A DNA stretch of 64,000 nt from Pseudoalteromonas carrageenovora IAM 12662 (GCF_900239935.1 NZ_LT965928.1:1-64000), one strand, 5' to 3'. Counted from the first letter of the stretch, positions 41,317-49,235 are shown. The notes: generated from the sequence alone by a model not told the origin. Numbers and translations are program-made.

Positions 41317-42216
41317 ATGTACGAATTTAATGGAATAACTATGTGGTCGCTACAAGCACTGGCGATTGATTTTGCAATTATTGTGTTGCTCTTTGTAAGC
41401 CTAAAATACATTAAAGGTTGGGTTTCAAATTTACATGCGAATGACGAAATAACAGAGCGCGATAACTTTGCTTTTGGTATTAGCTTTGCCGCAGGCTTGG
41501 TTGCCCTTGCAATTGTATTAACGGGCGTGAGCAGTGGAGCTTTTGCAGCGTCGCTTCAGCAAGAAGCACTGCAAATGCTAGGTTATGGTGTGCTAGCGAT
41601 TGTATTAATTAAGTTAGGCCACTTTTTTCAAGATAAAGTAGCGCTACGTAAAGTAAGCCTACACGATGAAATTGTTAAAGGTAATGTAACAGCCTCTATA
41701 ATTGACTTTGGTCATGTAGTGAGTGTTGCTATTGTTATTCGCTCTGCACTTTTGTGGGTAGCAACAGAGGGCTGGCACGGTCTGCCAATTGTAGTGGCAG
41801 CATTTATTATTGGAAGCTTTGTATTATTACTAGTAAGCCAATATCGCGTGCAACTATTTAAACGCACTAATAAAAGCGGCGACTGCTTACAACAAGCAAT
41901 TATTGATGGAAACTTAGCAGTAGGCATCCGCTACGCTGGCTTTTTAGTTGGTAGTGCATTGGCAATTACTGCAGCAACAGGTATTGCACCTTATGCAGCC
42001 GATAACATCAATGCAAGCTTGCTTTACTGGGCTGTTAGCGCGGTTGTTTGCTTAATTGCATTTATTATTTTGCACTTAGTGACAATAAAAATTATTTTAT
42101 CTGGCTGTGATATTTCAGATGAAGTAAATCGCCAAAAAAATGTAGGCGTAGCTACTATTTCTGCAGCGGTATCGTTTGCTGTTGGTATTACTATGGCAAC
42201 TTTATTAGGCGCATAA
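41317..42216 (+). CDS. DUF350 integral membrane protein (YjfL-like)
   Basis: A 299-aa inner-membrane protein with about eight hydrophobic helices arranged as repeats of a DUF350 unit (FAFGISFAAGLVALAIVLTG, and again near VGIRYAGFLVGSALAI and VATISAAVSFAVGITMATLLG). The E. coli homologue YjfL is shorter. Function is unknown. DUF350 genes recur beside PspA/YjfJ and spermidine-synthase-like genes, suggesting a shared envelope role. It lies 22 bases after the lipoprotein gene and three bases before the next gene. Confidence 0.85.
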   Translation: MYEFNGITMWSLQALAIDFAIIVLLFVSLKYIKGWVSNLHANDEITERDNFAFGISFAAGLVALAIVLTGVSSGAFAASLQQEALQMLGYGVLAIVLIKLGHFFQDKVALRKVSLHDEIVKGNVTASIIDFGHVVSVAIVIRSALLWVATEGWHGLPIVVAAFIIGSFVLLLVSQYRVQLFKRTNKSGDCLQQAIIDGNLAVGIRYAGFLVGSALAITAATGIAPYAADNINASLLYWAVSAVVCLIAFIILHLVTIKIILSGCDISDEVNRQKNVGVATISAAVSFAVGITMATLLGA

Positions 42217-42219
42217 TCA

Positions 42220-43941
42220 GTGTCATTAACTAACACTAGCCCAAGTAAAGCACGTTTACTTGGGCACGATATATTACTTATTACGGTTATGGCCATACTC
42301 GCAGGGTGTGGCCTTATTTATGAATACTTACTTTCGCATTACGCAGGGCGTGTACTTGGCTCTGTAGAAAGCGCAATTTACGCCATGATTGGCACGATGA
42401 TAGTGGCTATGGGCTTAGGTGCTTTTTTAGCTCGTTGGTTTAAAGATGCATTTACCGCTTTTGCTTGGCTAGAAAGTATAATTGCATTAGTTGGCATGGG
42501 CTGCATTTTAGCTATTGCTGGTGTGATTGCTGTAAGTTATTCGCTCCCTCATTTATTTTCTAGTATTTTTAATTTACCTCCCGATGTTGTACTTAACGGC
42601 TATGTATTTCAAAAGTTGCAAGAGTGGTCACGATTCCTTCCTTACGTATTTGGTTTAATACTGGGTTTATTTATTGGTATGGAAATACCGTTAATAGCGC
42701 GTATTCGCCAACATGTGTACGGGCGGTTTTTAGAAAACAACGCAGGAACAATTTACGGTGCCGATTATATTGGCGCAGGTATTGGCGCGGCTATTTGGGT
42801 AAGCATTATGCTCTCAATGCCTATAATGCAAGCTGCAGCGTGGACAGCACTTTTTAATATAATCGCAGGGCTTGCCTTTCTATGGCGCTACCATGCGCAT
42901 GTGCGCTTTGCTAAGGCACTTTTAGTTTGTCATATCGTATTGCTGGCATTATTTGGGTTTATTTTAGTGCTGGGTAGTAGTTGGATGAATAGCTTAAGTA
43001 ACGTGTTATATAAAGATAAAGTTATTTACTCTCAAGCCACTAAGTACCAGCATGTAGTGTTAACCGAACGCTTAAGTAAAAATCAGCCAGAGCCTATTAC
43101 TGATTTATATTTAAATGGGCGCTTGCAGTTCTCAAGTATTGATGAGCAAATATATCACTCGATGCTGGTTTATCCGGCAATGCTTGCCTCAAACAGGCAC
43201 GACCGCGTATTAATTATTGGTGGTGGCGACGGGCTTGCCCTTAGAGATGTTTTAAAATGGCCTGTGAGCGAAGTAACGCTGATTGATTTAGATGCTCAGC
43301 TGCTTAATTTATTTGGGCATAAAGACGGTGATTTTACGCCCCCAGAGCCTATTAATAACCGCCTATTAAAGCTAAATAATAAATCTATGCAAGACTCTCG
43401 TGCACATATAATTGTGGGTGATGCATTTTTAGAGGTTGAAAAATTACTCGATCAAAGTAAGCAATTTGACACTATTTTAATTGATTTACCCGATCCTAAT
43501 CATCCCGATCTTAACAAAATGTACAGTGACTACTTTTATAACCATGTACGTCAACTATTGGCACCCGATGGCGCAATGGCAGTTCAATCAACATCGCCTT
43601 ATCATGCTAAAAAAGCGTTTTTAAGCATAGCCAAAACGGTTAAAGCAGCAGGGTTTAGTTATGTTGAGCAATATCAGCAAAATATTCCTTCGTTTGGGCA
43701 ATGGGGCTGGACTATTGCCACTAAAATGGGTCAACCCGCAAGTGGACGAATTAAAAACATAAGCGAAATGCCTGTGCCATCTAGGTGGGTTAGTAAAGAA
43801 TATTTACTGGCAAGTTTTGTGTTTCCTAATCAGTATTTTGAACAAGTAAAAATCATTGAGGTCAATAGGTTAGGCTCTGGCCAGTTATACGATTATTACC
43901 GTACAGCTTGGCAAATAGAAAGCGAATTGTACAAAAATTAA
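42220..43941 (+). CDS. Membrane-anchored spermidine-synthase-like protein
   Basis: The 573-aa protein joins an N-terminal membrane region of about seven helices (residues ~15-250) to a C-terminal polyamine-synthase fold. The latter shows LIIGGGDGLALRDVLKW (decarboxylated-SAM binding), VTLIDLDAQLL, DTILIDLPDPNHPDLNKMYS and YHAKKAFLSIAKTVKAAGF. Such fusions may aminopropylate a membrane or envelope substrate; the real substrate is unknown. It starts at GTG 42220, only three bases after the DUF350 stop. It is not the housekeeping SpeE, which lacks membrane helices. Confidence 0.88.
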   Translation: MSLTNTSPSKARLLGHDILLITVMAILAGCGLIYEYLLSHYAGRVLGSVESAIYAMIGTMIVAMGLGAFLARWFKDAFTAFAWLESIIALVGMGCILAIAGVIAVSYSLPHLFSSIFNLPPDVVLNGYVFQKLQEWSRFLPYVFGLILGLFIGMEIPLIARIRQHVYGRFLENNAGTIYGADYIGAGIGAAIWVSIMLSMPIMQAAAWTALFNIIAGLAFLWRYHAHVRFAKALLVCHIVLLALFGFILVLGSSWMNSLSNVLYKDKVIYSQATKYQHVVLTERLSKNQPEPITDLYLNGRLQFSSIDEQIYHSMLVYPAMLASNRHDRVLIIGGGDGLALRDVLKWPVSEVTLIDLDAQLLNLFGHKDGDFTPPEPINNRLLKLNNKSMQDSRAHIIVGDAFLEVEKLLDQSKQFDTILIDLPDPNHPDLNKMYSDYFYNHVRQLLAPDGAMAVQSTSPYHAKKAFLSIAKTVKAAGFSYVEQYQQNIPSFGQWGWTIATKMGQPASGRIKNISEMPVPSRWVSKEYLLASFVFPNQYFEQVKIIEVNRLGSGQLYDYYRTAWQIESELYKN

Positions 43942-43953
43942 TAAAATAGGGTT

Positions 43954-43966
43954 GACATAATATGTC
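43954..43966. promoter_or_regulatory. Palindromic operator-like site, copy 1
   Basis: GACATAATATGTC is a perfect 13-bp palindrome. Its left arm overlaps a -35-like TTGACA (43952-43957). It lies 69 bases upstream of the preferred DUF2170 start, in the gap after the spermidine-synthase-like gene. Confidence 0.65.
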
Positions 43967-43987
43967 GGCCGTGCGAATCTTAACTCA

Positions 43988-44000
43988 GACATAATATGTC
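43988..44000. promoter_or_regulatory. Palindromic operator-like site, copy 2
   Basis: An identical copy of GACATAATATGTC lies 34 bp further on and reads into CAA on the right side. Taken together, the two copies imply a full operator close to TTGACATAATATGTCAA. An upstream in-frame ATG (43996) falls inside it. Confidence 0.65.
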
Positions 44001-44022
44001 AAACGACAAAAAAGGCAGAGAC

Positions 44023-44436
44023 ATGGAATTAAATGAACTTTCAATAAAATTAGCTTCTTTTGAAACTGAAGGTGCTAACTTTGAGTCTTTCTTGATTGCC
44101 AATCCAGGTGAGCAAGATGTTTTACAAGTCATTGTTGACGGAAACGATGAGCTTCCAATTTTTGTTACGCAAACTCAAGAGCAGTTGTTATGTATTAGCT
44201 ACTTGTTTGGCGAAGACGAAGTAAAAAGTGAATTACGCAACGAGTTAAACGAAACACTACTACGTTTAAACGTGCCAATTCCACTGAGTGCATTTGCTAA
44301 AATCGATAACAAATACGCGATTTTTGGTGCACTGTCGGTAAATTCATCGTTAGATGACGTTACCCACGAACTAGTGACACTAGCTGACAACGCTATTGAC
44401 GCACTAGAAGCCGTGACCTTGTATTTAAACGATTAG
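44023..44436 (+). CDS. yjfI: DUF2170 family protein (YjfI-like)
   Basis: A 137-aa acidic cytosolic protein of the DUF2170/YjfI family, whose gene is regularly placed directly before the PspA paralogue YjfJ. Function is unknown. The preferred start is ATG 44023 (MELNELSIKLASFE), with AGGCAGAG upstream. ATG 43996 would add nine residues and lies inside the second palindrome. The sequence VTLADNAIDALEAVTLYL near the end is characteristic. The gene is 24 bases before pspA-like 44461. Confidence 0.88.
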   Translation: MELNELSIKLASFETEGANFESFLIANPGEQDVLQVIVDGNDELPIFVTQTQEQLLCISYLFGEDEVKSELRNELNETLLRLNVPIPLSAFAKIDNKYAIFGALSVNSSLDDVTHELVTLADNAIDALEAVTLYLND

Positions 44437-44460
44437 TAACTAGTTAGTGGAGTTAAGATT

Positions 44461-45153
44461 ATGAGTATTTTAAAAAAATTATTTACAGCAGTACGTGGCG
44501 GCGCTCGTGAAGCAGGCGAAGCAATTGTAGATGCAAACGGTATCCGAATTTTTGAACAAGAAATTGCAGATGCACAAAATGCACTTCACCGTGCTAAAAA
44601 AAGCCTTACAGAAGTAATGGCTAAAGAAATGCAAACTAAGCGTAAAATTAGCGCTGTTGATGCATCAATTGCTGAGCACGAAGCATATGCAGGCCAAGCA
44701 CTTGAAAAAGGTAATGAAGCCCTAGCATTAGAAATTGCCGAAAAAATTGGTGACTTTGAAGCTGAAAAAGCTGAAAACGAGCAAGTATTATCTGGTTTTA
44801 GCAATCATATTGTGGCGCTTAAACAACAAGTTAAAGACGCTGAAAAGTCGATTAAAGAAAACCAACGTCAGCTTACTATGGTTAAAACCACAGAAAGCGT
44901 ACAGCAAGCTACTATGGCTGTTAACAGCACGCTTAATACTAATAGCTCGTCTATGACATCGGCTCGCCAGTCGCTTGAGCGTATTAAGCAACGCCAACAG
45001 GATCGTAGCGACCAGCTTGGTGCTGCAAAGCAACTTGAGTCGGACGTAAATGGCGACGATTTAAAAGCAAAAATGGCTGAAGCCGGTATTGGCGATACAA
45101 GCCCAAAAAGTGCTGATATTTTAGCGCGCATTAAAGCCAAGCAAAACGGCTAA
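44461..45153 (+). CDS. yjfJ: PspA/IM30 family protein (YjfJ-like)
   Basis: A 230-aa almost wholly coiled-coil protein of the phage-shock PspA/IM30 (ESCRT-III-like) family, which binds stressed inner membrane. It starts MSILKKLFTAVRGGAREAGEAIVDANGIRIFEQEI, and continues as long heptad-rich helices with high Lys, Glu, Gln and Ala. The start has GGAG upstream. The neighbours DUF2170 and DUF2491 mark it as the YjfJ branch, not the sigma-54-dependent pspABC system. A terminator follows. Confidence 0.92.
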   Translation: MSILKKLFTAVRGGAREAGEAIVDANGIRIFEQEIADAQNALHRAKKSLTEVMAKEMQTKRKISAVDASIAEHEAYAGQALEKGNEALALEIAEKIGDFEAEKAENEQVLSGFSNHIVALKQQVKDAEKSIKENQRQLTMVKTTESVQQATMAVNSTLNTNSSSMTSARQSLERIKQRQQDRSDQLGAAKQLESDVNGDDLKAKMAEAGIGDTSPKSADILARIKAKQNG

Positions 45154-45172
45154 TAGTTAGTACATTATTTAT

Positions 45173-45207
45173 AAAAGGTAATTAAGCTTAGCTTAGTTAC
45201 CTTTTTT
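45173..45207 (+). terminator. Terminator between the PspA and DUF2491 genes
   Basis: AAGGTAATTAAGC, a TTA loop and GCTTAGTTACCTTTTTT form a 13-bp stem with one T-G pair and a T-run. It would separate the DUF2170-PspA transcript from the genes that follow, or attenuate it. Confidence 0.85.
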
Positions 45208-45225
45208 GCTTAGGGATGCCTCATT

Positions 45226-45864
45226 ATGTTTAATTTTTTCAAATCTAAAAAAGAGCCAGAACGTCAGCTTAATCATGCAAGCGAGCTTAAAAAAGGCGAT
45301 ATGTTTAGTGTTATCGACTCATTTGCATATCCGTCGTGGTTAAAAGGTGAAACGTTACGCGTTACTGATATTCAAACATACCAATATCAGCACAGTAGTG
45401 ACACTGAGTTTGTGCTTGAGACCAACAGCGGACAGGTTGTATTTTTACAAATTGAGCAAGATGATGGTGAGCAGTTTGCTAACTTTTCAATAAAAATTCA
45501 GCGTGATGAAGTAGAGCAAATATTTGGATTAGATGACTTTGCGCGTATTTTTGATGAAGAATCATTAACTAATATCCAGGTGCAAAACACACCCGAGCGT
45601 TTTATGCAGTTTTTAGCTAAAAGCTATCAACAAAGTGAATCGCCATACGTATGCTACTTCCATAATAAAGACTTTCGTGGCCAGTCACTACCGCGTTATG
45701 AGCAAGAAGGTGGTGAGCCATGTGAAATGATTTGTTTAGCATCGCCTGACGAAGGGCATGGTTTAAATATCGAAATATGGGAAGGCGGTGAAACCGAAGT
45801 ATCGCTAACGCTTACACGGCCAATCACCGATATCGTCGACTTATTTCCAGGAGATGCTAAGTGA
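45226..45864 (+). CDS. yjfK: DUF2491 family protein (YjfK-like)
   Basis: A 212-aa cytosolic acidic protein of the DUF2491/YjfK family, a regular partner of YjfI and YjfJ. The start MFNFFKSKKEPERQ and segments such as LKKGDMFSVID, WLKGETLRVTDIQTY and EIWEGGETEVSLTL are family-like. Function is unknown. Its stop overlaps the start of the next gene by four bases, so the two are co-translated. Confidence 0.85.
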   Translation: MFNFFKSKKEPERQLNHASELKKGDMFSVIDSFAYPSWLKGETLRVTDIQTYQYQHSSDTEFVLETNSGQVVFLQIEQDDGEQFANFSIKIQRDEVEQIFGLDDFARIFDEESLTNIQVQNTPERFMQFLAKSYQQSESPYVCYFHNKDFRGQSLPRYEQEGGEPCEMICLASPDEGHGLNIEIWEGGETEVSLTLTRPITDIVDLFPGDAK

Positions 45865-46181
45865 GTGATGCTAAAGATAAGTGGTTACGCCAAGAGCAAG
45901 CCGTGCGTGCCACACAAATGGCATTTGATTTAAGTAGCGAAGTACAAAAGTCGATAAAAAAACAAGCCATCGATCAAGAGCTCACGCCATCAGACATGAT
46001 CCGTAAAATTTTAGGTTTGGACGTAAAATCTAAAAAAACACGCCAGCGTTTATCGTTTAATTTAAATGACGACGAAATAGCACAACTCGCAACGCGGTTT
46101 GATGTACAAAGCGATGATAAGCGAGCCGTAAAGCAACAAGTAGCAGAGTTATTAATTGCTCATACTAAAAACACTAAGTAG
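45861..46181 (+). CDS. Double ribbon-helix-helix-like protein, candidate regulator
   Basis: The 106-aa protein seems to contain two ribbon-helix-helix-like units. The first is QMAFDLSSEVQKSIKKQA followed by LTPSDMIRKILGL (strand, helix, turn with SxxDxIR, helix). The second is RLSFNLNDDEIAQLATRFDV followed by DKRAVKQQVAELLIAH. This resembles Arc/MetJ/CopG-type DNA-binding folds, so it could regulate the cluster and might bind the paired palindromes at 43954-44000. That link is inference. It overlaps the DUF2491 gene by four bases. Confidence 0.6.
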   Translation: MSDAKDKWLRQEQAVRATQMAFDLSSEVQKSIKKQAIDQELTPSDMIRKILGLDVKSKKTRQRLSFNLNDDEIAQLATRFDVQSDDKRAVKQQVAELLIAHTKNTK

Positions 46182-46196
46182 TTAATTTAGATTTAT

Positions 46197-46382
46197 ATGA
46201 ATATTATTTTAATTGCTTACCTAATTATTTTTGCTTTATTTGGCACAGCTGCGAGTTACTTTGTGCGATTTATTTATGCGTACTGGGTGCTTAAGCAAAT
46301 GCCAATGAAATACATCATTAAAGCGGGAGTGTGCGTGGTGATGGTGTTAATAATTTCAGCGTTAATACCTTTTATAGGTTAA
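46197..46382 (+). CDS. Small two-helix membrane protein
   Basis: A 61-aa protein with two hydrophobic segments (ILIAYLIIFALFGTAASYFV and AGVCVVMVLIISALIPFIG) joined by a short basic linker. I recognise no family. It ends the envelope cluster, 15 bases after the preceding gene, and could be a small inner-membrane partner, as PspB- or PspC-like peptides are for PspA. No strong ribosome site is visible. Confidence 0.55.
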   Translation: MNIILIAYLIIFALFGTAASYFVRFIYAYWVLKQMPMKYIIKAGVCVVMVLIISALIPFIG

Positions 46383-46392
46383 CGCTGAAATT
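46352..46392. repeat. Long inverted repeat at the end of the envelope cluster
   Basis: AATTTCAGCGTTAA (46352-46365) and TTAACGCTGAAATT (46379-46392) are perfect inverted 14-mers enclosing the stop codon of the small membrane gene. No T-run follows on either side. It separates this cluster from the convergent lipoprotein gene and may end or stabilise both transcripts. Confidence 0.7.
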
Positions 46393-46402
46393 GACGTTTA
46401 AG

Positions 46403-46807
46403 CTATTTAATATCAAACGACTGGCATTGCTTATTAATACATAACGATTGCACTTCAAGTACAGGAGAGCAATCGGTTAAGCCTTGCGCTTTATTTTGTA
46501 TCTCTTCTTGTTTTGTTATTTGTTGAGCAAGCTGTTCCGCTTCTTCTTGAGAGGTGTTTAGCGTTGAATAAACCGCGTATGTACTCGGTCCACCGCATGC
46601 GCGGGCGCCAACTTCAAGGACTTTGCACTGAAAGCTCGCGGTGCAACTATTATTGCTCACCATGTTATTCAGATCGTAGTTTAAGTCAGATAAAGTTTTG
46701 CTTTGTTCATTACCTGACGTTGCCGTGCTGGCACAGCCACTTAGTAATAAAAAGCTGCTAGCAATGCTTATAATTGATAGTTTAACTGCCGATGGTAAAC
46801 AACTCAT
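46403..46807 (-). CDS. Cysteine-containing lipoprotein, paralogue A
   Basis: A 134-aa protein with a lipoprotein signal (SIISIASSFLLLSGC). The mature part carries CTASFQCKVLEVGARACGGPSTYAVYST and four further cysteine/acidic segments. The same pattern C-x5-C-x-V-x3-G-[AS]-R-ACGGPS-x2-AVYST occurs in the neighbouring gene, so the two are tandem paralogues. I know no function. The start at 46807 has AAGGATAACGTT upstream; an extension to 46828 would overlap the neighbour. Even cysteine numbers suggest periplasmic disulfides. Confidence 0.75.
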   Translation of the reverse strand: MSCLPSAVKLSIISIASSFLLLSGCASTATSGNEQSKTLSDLNYDLNNMVSNNSCTASFQCKVLEVGARACGGPSTYAVYSTLNTSQEEAEQLAQQITKQEEIQNKAQGLTDCSPVLEVQSLCINKQCQSFDIK

Positions 46808-46817
46808 AACGTTATCC

Positions 46818-47330
46818 TTAAAATGCACTTACCGCTGAGCCTTCAAGTTTAACACATTTATTTTCAACACACTGCGTGCTTGGTGTCGTTAAATGCTGAC
46901 AAATACTCATCATTTCATTTTGAGCATTGTAGTGGCTTTCAAGAGACGTGATTTTTTTACTTTGTGCTAAAACGTCAGTTTCATTAGCGGTTTTAGTTGA
47001 GTAAACGGCAAAGCTACTAGGGCCGCCACATGCACGACTGCCAACAGGGGTAACCCTACACTGCTCACTGGTGTCGCATTGATTATCAGCAATGAGCGAA
47101 TTTAACTCGGTTTTAGCTGTTTTTATATCCTCAACAGATACTTTTTTTAACTCGGTATTTGAAAGTTTTTGTGCTGCTGATTTTGAGTGTTCTTTTTTAT
47201 TTTCAACAAGCGTTGTTTGCGGTACTTCTTTTAATTTATTTTGAGTAGTTTGCTCTGTATCGGCTGATGTTGTTTCTAGGCAAGCAGTTAAACAAAGCGG
47301 TAAAAGTATGGCTAACAATGGGGTACGCAT
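46818..47330 (-). CDS. Cysteine-containing lipoprotein, paralogue B
   Basis: A 170-aa lipoprotein (MRTPLLAILLPLCLTAC, lipobox LTAC) with a longer Thr/Lys/Glu-rich spacer before the shared module CDTSEQCRVTPVGSRACGGP. A distal pair of cysteines (CVENKCVKLE) matches CINKQCQSF of paralogue A. The start at 47330 has AAGG upstream and gives a clean signal; a further in-frame ATG at 47369 would place 13 residues before it. It precedes paralogue A by ten bases, so the two form an operon. Function unknown. Confidence 0.75.
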   Translation of the reverse strand: MRTPLLAILLPLCLTACLETTSADTEQTTQNKLKEVPQTTLVENKKEHSKSAAQKLSNTELKKVSVEDIKTAKTELNSLIADNQCDTSEQCRVTPVGSRACGGPSSFAVYSTKTANETDVLAQSKKITSLESHYNAQNEMMSICQHLTTPSTQCVENKCVKLEGSAVSAF

Positions 47331-47442
47331 AACAAACCTTAATAGTGATGAAATATTCATCACTATCATACACGGTGCATTTTTTACGGCAATAAAAACT
47401 ATATAATCAAGTAATTAAAGCCGTATTTAGATTTTCAAAAAA

Positions 47443-48819
47443 CTACAAGCCACCTTGTGTGAGCTTAGTAGGGTTTAGTAGTTTTTCGAGCTCTTCGCGT
47501 GGTAAGTCAGTTTCTTGCTCGGCTACATCGATAATAGGTCGGGCTTCTCTGTAGGCTTGCTTAGCTATTTTTGCGGCTTTTTCGTAACCGATCACCGGAT
47601 TAAGCGCTGTAACTAAAATTGGGTTTTTAGCCAATGCTTTGTCTATATTGGGTTGGTTAACTTTAAAGCTCGCAATAGCTTTATCTGCAAGGGCTTGTGC
47701 GCTATTAGCAAGTAGCTCAACACTTTGTAAAATATTATGCGCAATAACAGGTAACATCACATTCAGCTCAAAATTACCGGCTTGGCCTGCAACGGTAATA
47801 GTTGCATCGTTTCCTATTACTTGAGCGCTTACCATGGCTGCCGCTTCTGGGATCACCGGATTTACTTTACCCGGCATAATAGACGAGCCTGGTTGTAGTG
47901 CTTCAAGCTCTATTTCGCCAAGACCAGCAAGTGGACCTGAGTTCATCCAGCGTAAGTCGTTTGCTATTTTCATTTGTGCTACAGCGAGTACTTTTAACTG
48001 CCCTGAGAGCGCTACAATGGCATCTTGCGAACCAATATTATAAAAAAAGTTACTGCTTGGTTTAAAGCTTATACCCACATTTGCGCTTAAGTTTTTAGCA
48101 AACTTTGATGCAAACTCGCCATCGGCATTAATACCGGTACCAACAGCTGTACCACCTTGAGCAAGCTCACATACTCGCTCTAAGCTATGGCGAATGCCTG
48201 AGGCTGCGTTATTTACCTGTGATTGCCATGCACTGAGTGTTTGCTCAAACGTAACGGGCATCGCATCCATTAAATGTGTACGGCCTGTTTTAACTATTGC
48301 GCCAACTTCTGCCTTTTTTTGCTCTAAGCTTTGCGATAGTTTTTCAAGTGATGGTAGTAATTCATAAACTACGTTAATGGCACTACTAAGGGCAATGGCT
48401 GTAGGGACTACATCGTTAGAGCTTTGCCCCATATTTACGTCATCATTAGGATGAATTGACTCATTACCAATGCGAGTTGCAAGCGTTGCGATGACTTCAT
48501 TGGCGTTCATGTTAGAGCTTGTACCTGAGCCGGTTTGGAAAATATCGACAAGGAAGTGCTCATAATGCTCGCCATCAATAATTTGTTGGCAGGCTTGCTC
48601 TATGGCCGTCGCTTTACTTTTACTCAAATGATTTAGCTCAAAATTACTCTGTGCAGCGGCTTGCTTAATGTAAGCAAGCGCCGTAATAAATTGCTTGGGC
48701 ATTGTTAAGCCGCTAATTGCAAAGTTATTTACTGCGCGTTGGGTTTGCGCTTGATATAAAGCATCAGCAGGTACCTGTAACTCGCCCATACTGTCTGATT
48801 CTGTTCTAAAGTTACTCAT
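47443..48819 (-). CDS. fumC: Class II fumarate hydratase FumC
   Basis: FumC is the iron-independent fumarase of the TCA cycle, interconverting fumarate and malate. The 458-aa protein shows GSGTSSNMNANEVIA, the HPNDDVNMGQSSND stretch, TGRTHLMDAMP and the family signature GSSIMPGKVNPVIPE. The start has AAGGAG upstream. It lies ten bases after the fagA-position gene, behind a Fur-box-like site. This fits use of an Fe-free fumarase when iron is scarce. Confidence 0.97.
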   Translation of the reverse strand: MSNFRTESDSMGELQVPADALYQAQTQRAVNNFAISGLTMPKQFITALAYIKQAAAQSNFELNHLSKSKATAIEQACQQIIDGEHYEHFLVDIFQTGSGTSSNMNANEVIATLATRIGNESIHPNDDVNMGQSSNDVVPTAIALSSAINVVYELLPSLEKLSQSLEQKKAEVGAIVKTGRTHLMDAMPVTFEQTLSAWQSQVNNAASGIRHSLERVCELAQGGTAVGTGINADGEFASKFAKNLSANVGISFKPSSNFFYNIGSQDAIVALSGQLKVLAVAQMKIANDLRWMNSGPLAGLGEIELEALQPGSSIMPGKVNPVIPEAAAMVSAQVIGNDATITVAGQAGNFELNVMLPVIAHNILQSVELLANSAQALADKAIASFKVNQPNIDKALAKNPILVTALNPVIGYEKAAKIAKQAYREARPIIDVAEQETDLPREELEKLLNPTKLTQGGL

Positions 48820-48829
48820 ATTTTACTCC

Positions 48830-49195
48830 TTAAAAAGGGTTGAATTCGTGACTAAGAACGCGCGCTTCACGTTCAAGTAATAAAAACTTGGCTGTGTTGT
48901 TATGCGTTTTGTAATAACGTTTTAATGCCAGTAATGGTTTATATAACTGCTCAAGGCACTGTTTGCGAATGGCATTGTGTATTAGAGGGTCGCACATTTT
49001 GTTGATAATTTCATATAGTGTGCGTTTTAAATAAAGCTCTTGAAGTAGAGGATTGCGTTGTTTTTCAAAGCTTTTAGCTAAGCTTAGAGCGGTTTCGATG
49101 TAGTTTGCCACGAGCATAGGGGCATGAAGGCCCGGACGTAAGCAATGACATGTTAGTTCATGATGATAATTACGCAGAGCGTGATCTGAAGACAT
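48830..49195 (-). CDS. FagA-position protein upstream of fumC
   Basis: The 121-aa protein (MSSDHALRNYHHELTCHCLR) is helical and Leu/His/Cys-rich, without a signal peptide. In Pseudomonas a Fur-associated gene, fagA, precedes fumC in an iron-repressed operon. This gene has the same position, similar size and a Fur-box-like site just upstream, so it is probably the counterpart. Function is unknown. An upstream ATG at 49231 is possible but lies in the Fur-like site. Identity with FagA rests on context. Confidence 0.65.
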   Translation of the reverse strand: MSSDHALRNYHHELTCHCLRPGLHAPMLVANYIETALSLAKSFEKQRNPLLQELYLKRTLYEIINKMCDPLIHNAIRKQCLEQLYKPLLALKRYYKTHNNTAKFLLLEREARVLSHEFNPF

Positions 49196-49216
49196 AAAAA
49201 ACCGACCTAAGTTAAC

Positions 49217-49235
49217 GATAATAGTTATCATTACA
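49217..49235. promoter_or_regulatory. Fur-box-like operator
   Basis: The minus strand reads TGTAATGATAACTATTATC, matching the consensus GATAATGATAATCATTATC at 15 of 19 positions. It lies 22 bases before the start of the gene preceding fumC, well placed to repress that promoter when iron is plentiful. Confidence 0.75.

Noticed and set aside
43996..44022. ATG at 43996 as the start of the DUF2170 protein
   Set aside because: ATG 44023 has the better ribosome site (AGGCAGAG) and the family-like N-terminus, and 43996 lies inside the second palindrome.
44586..45140. Minus-strand ORFs opposite the PspA-like gene
   Set aside because: They mirror the coiled-coil codons of the real gene and have no supporting start signals.
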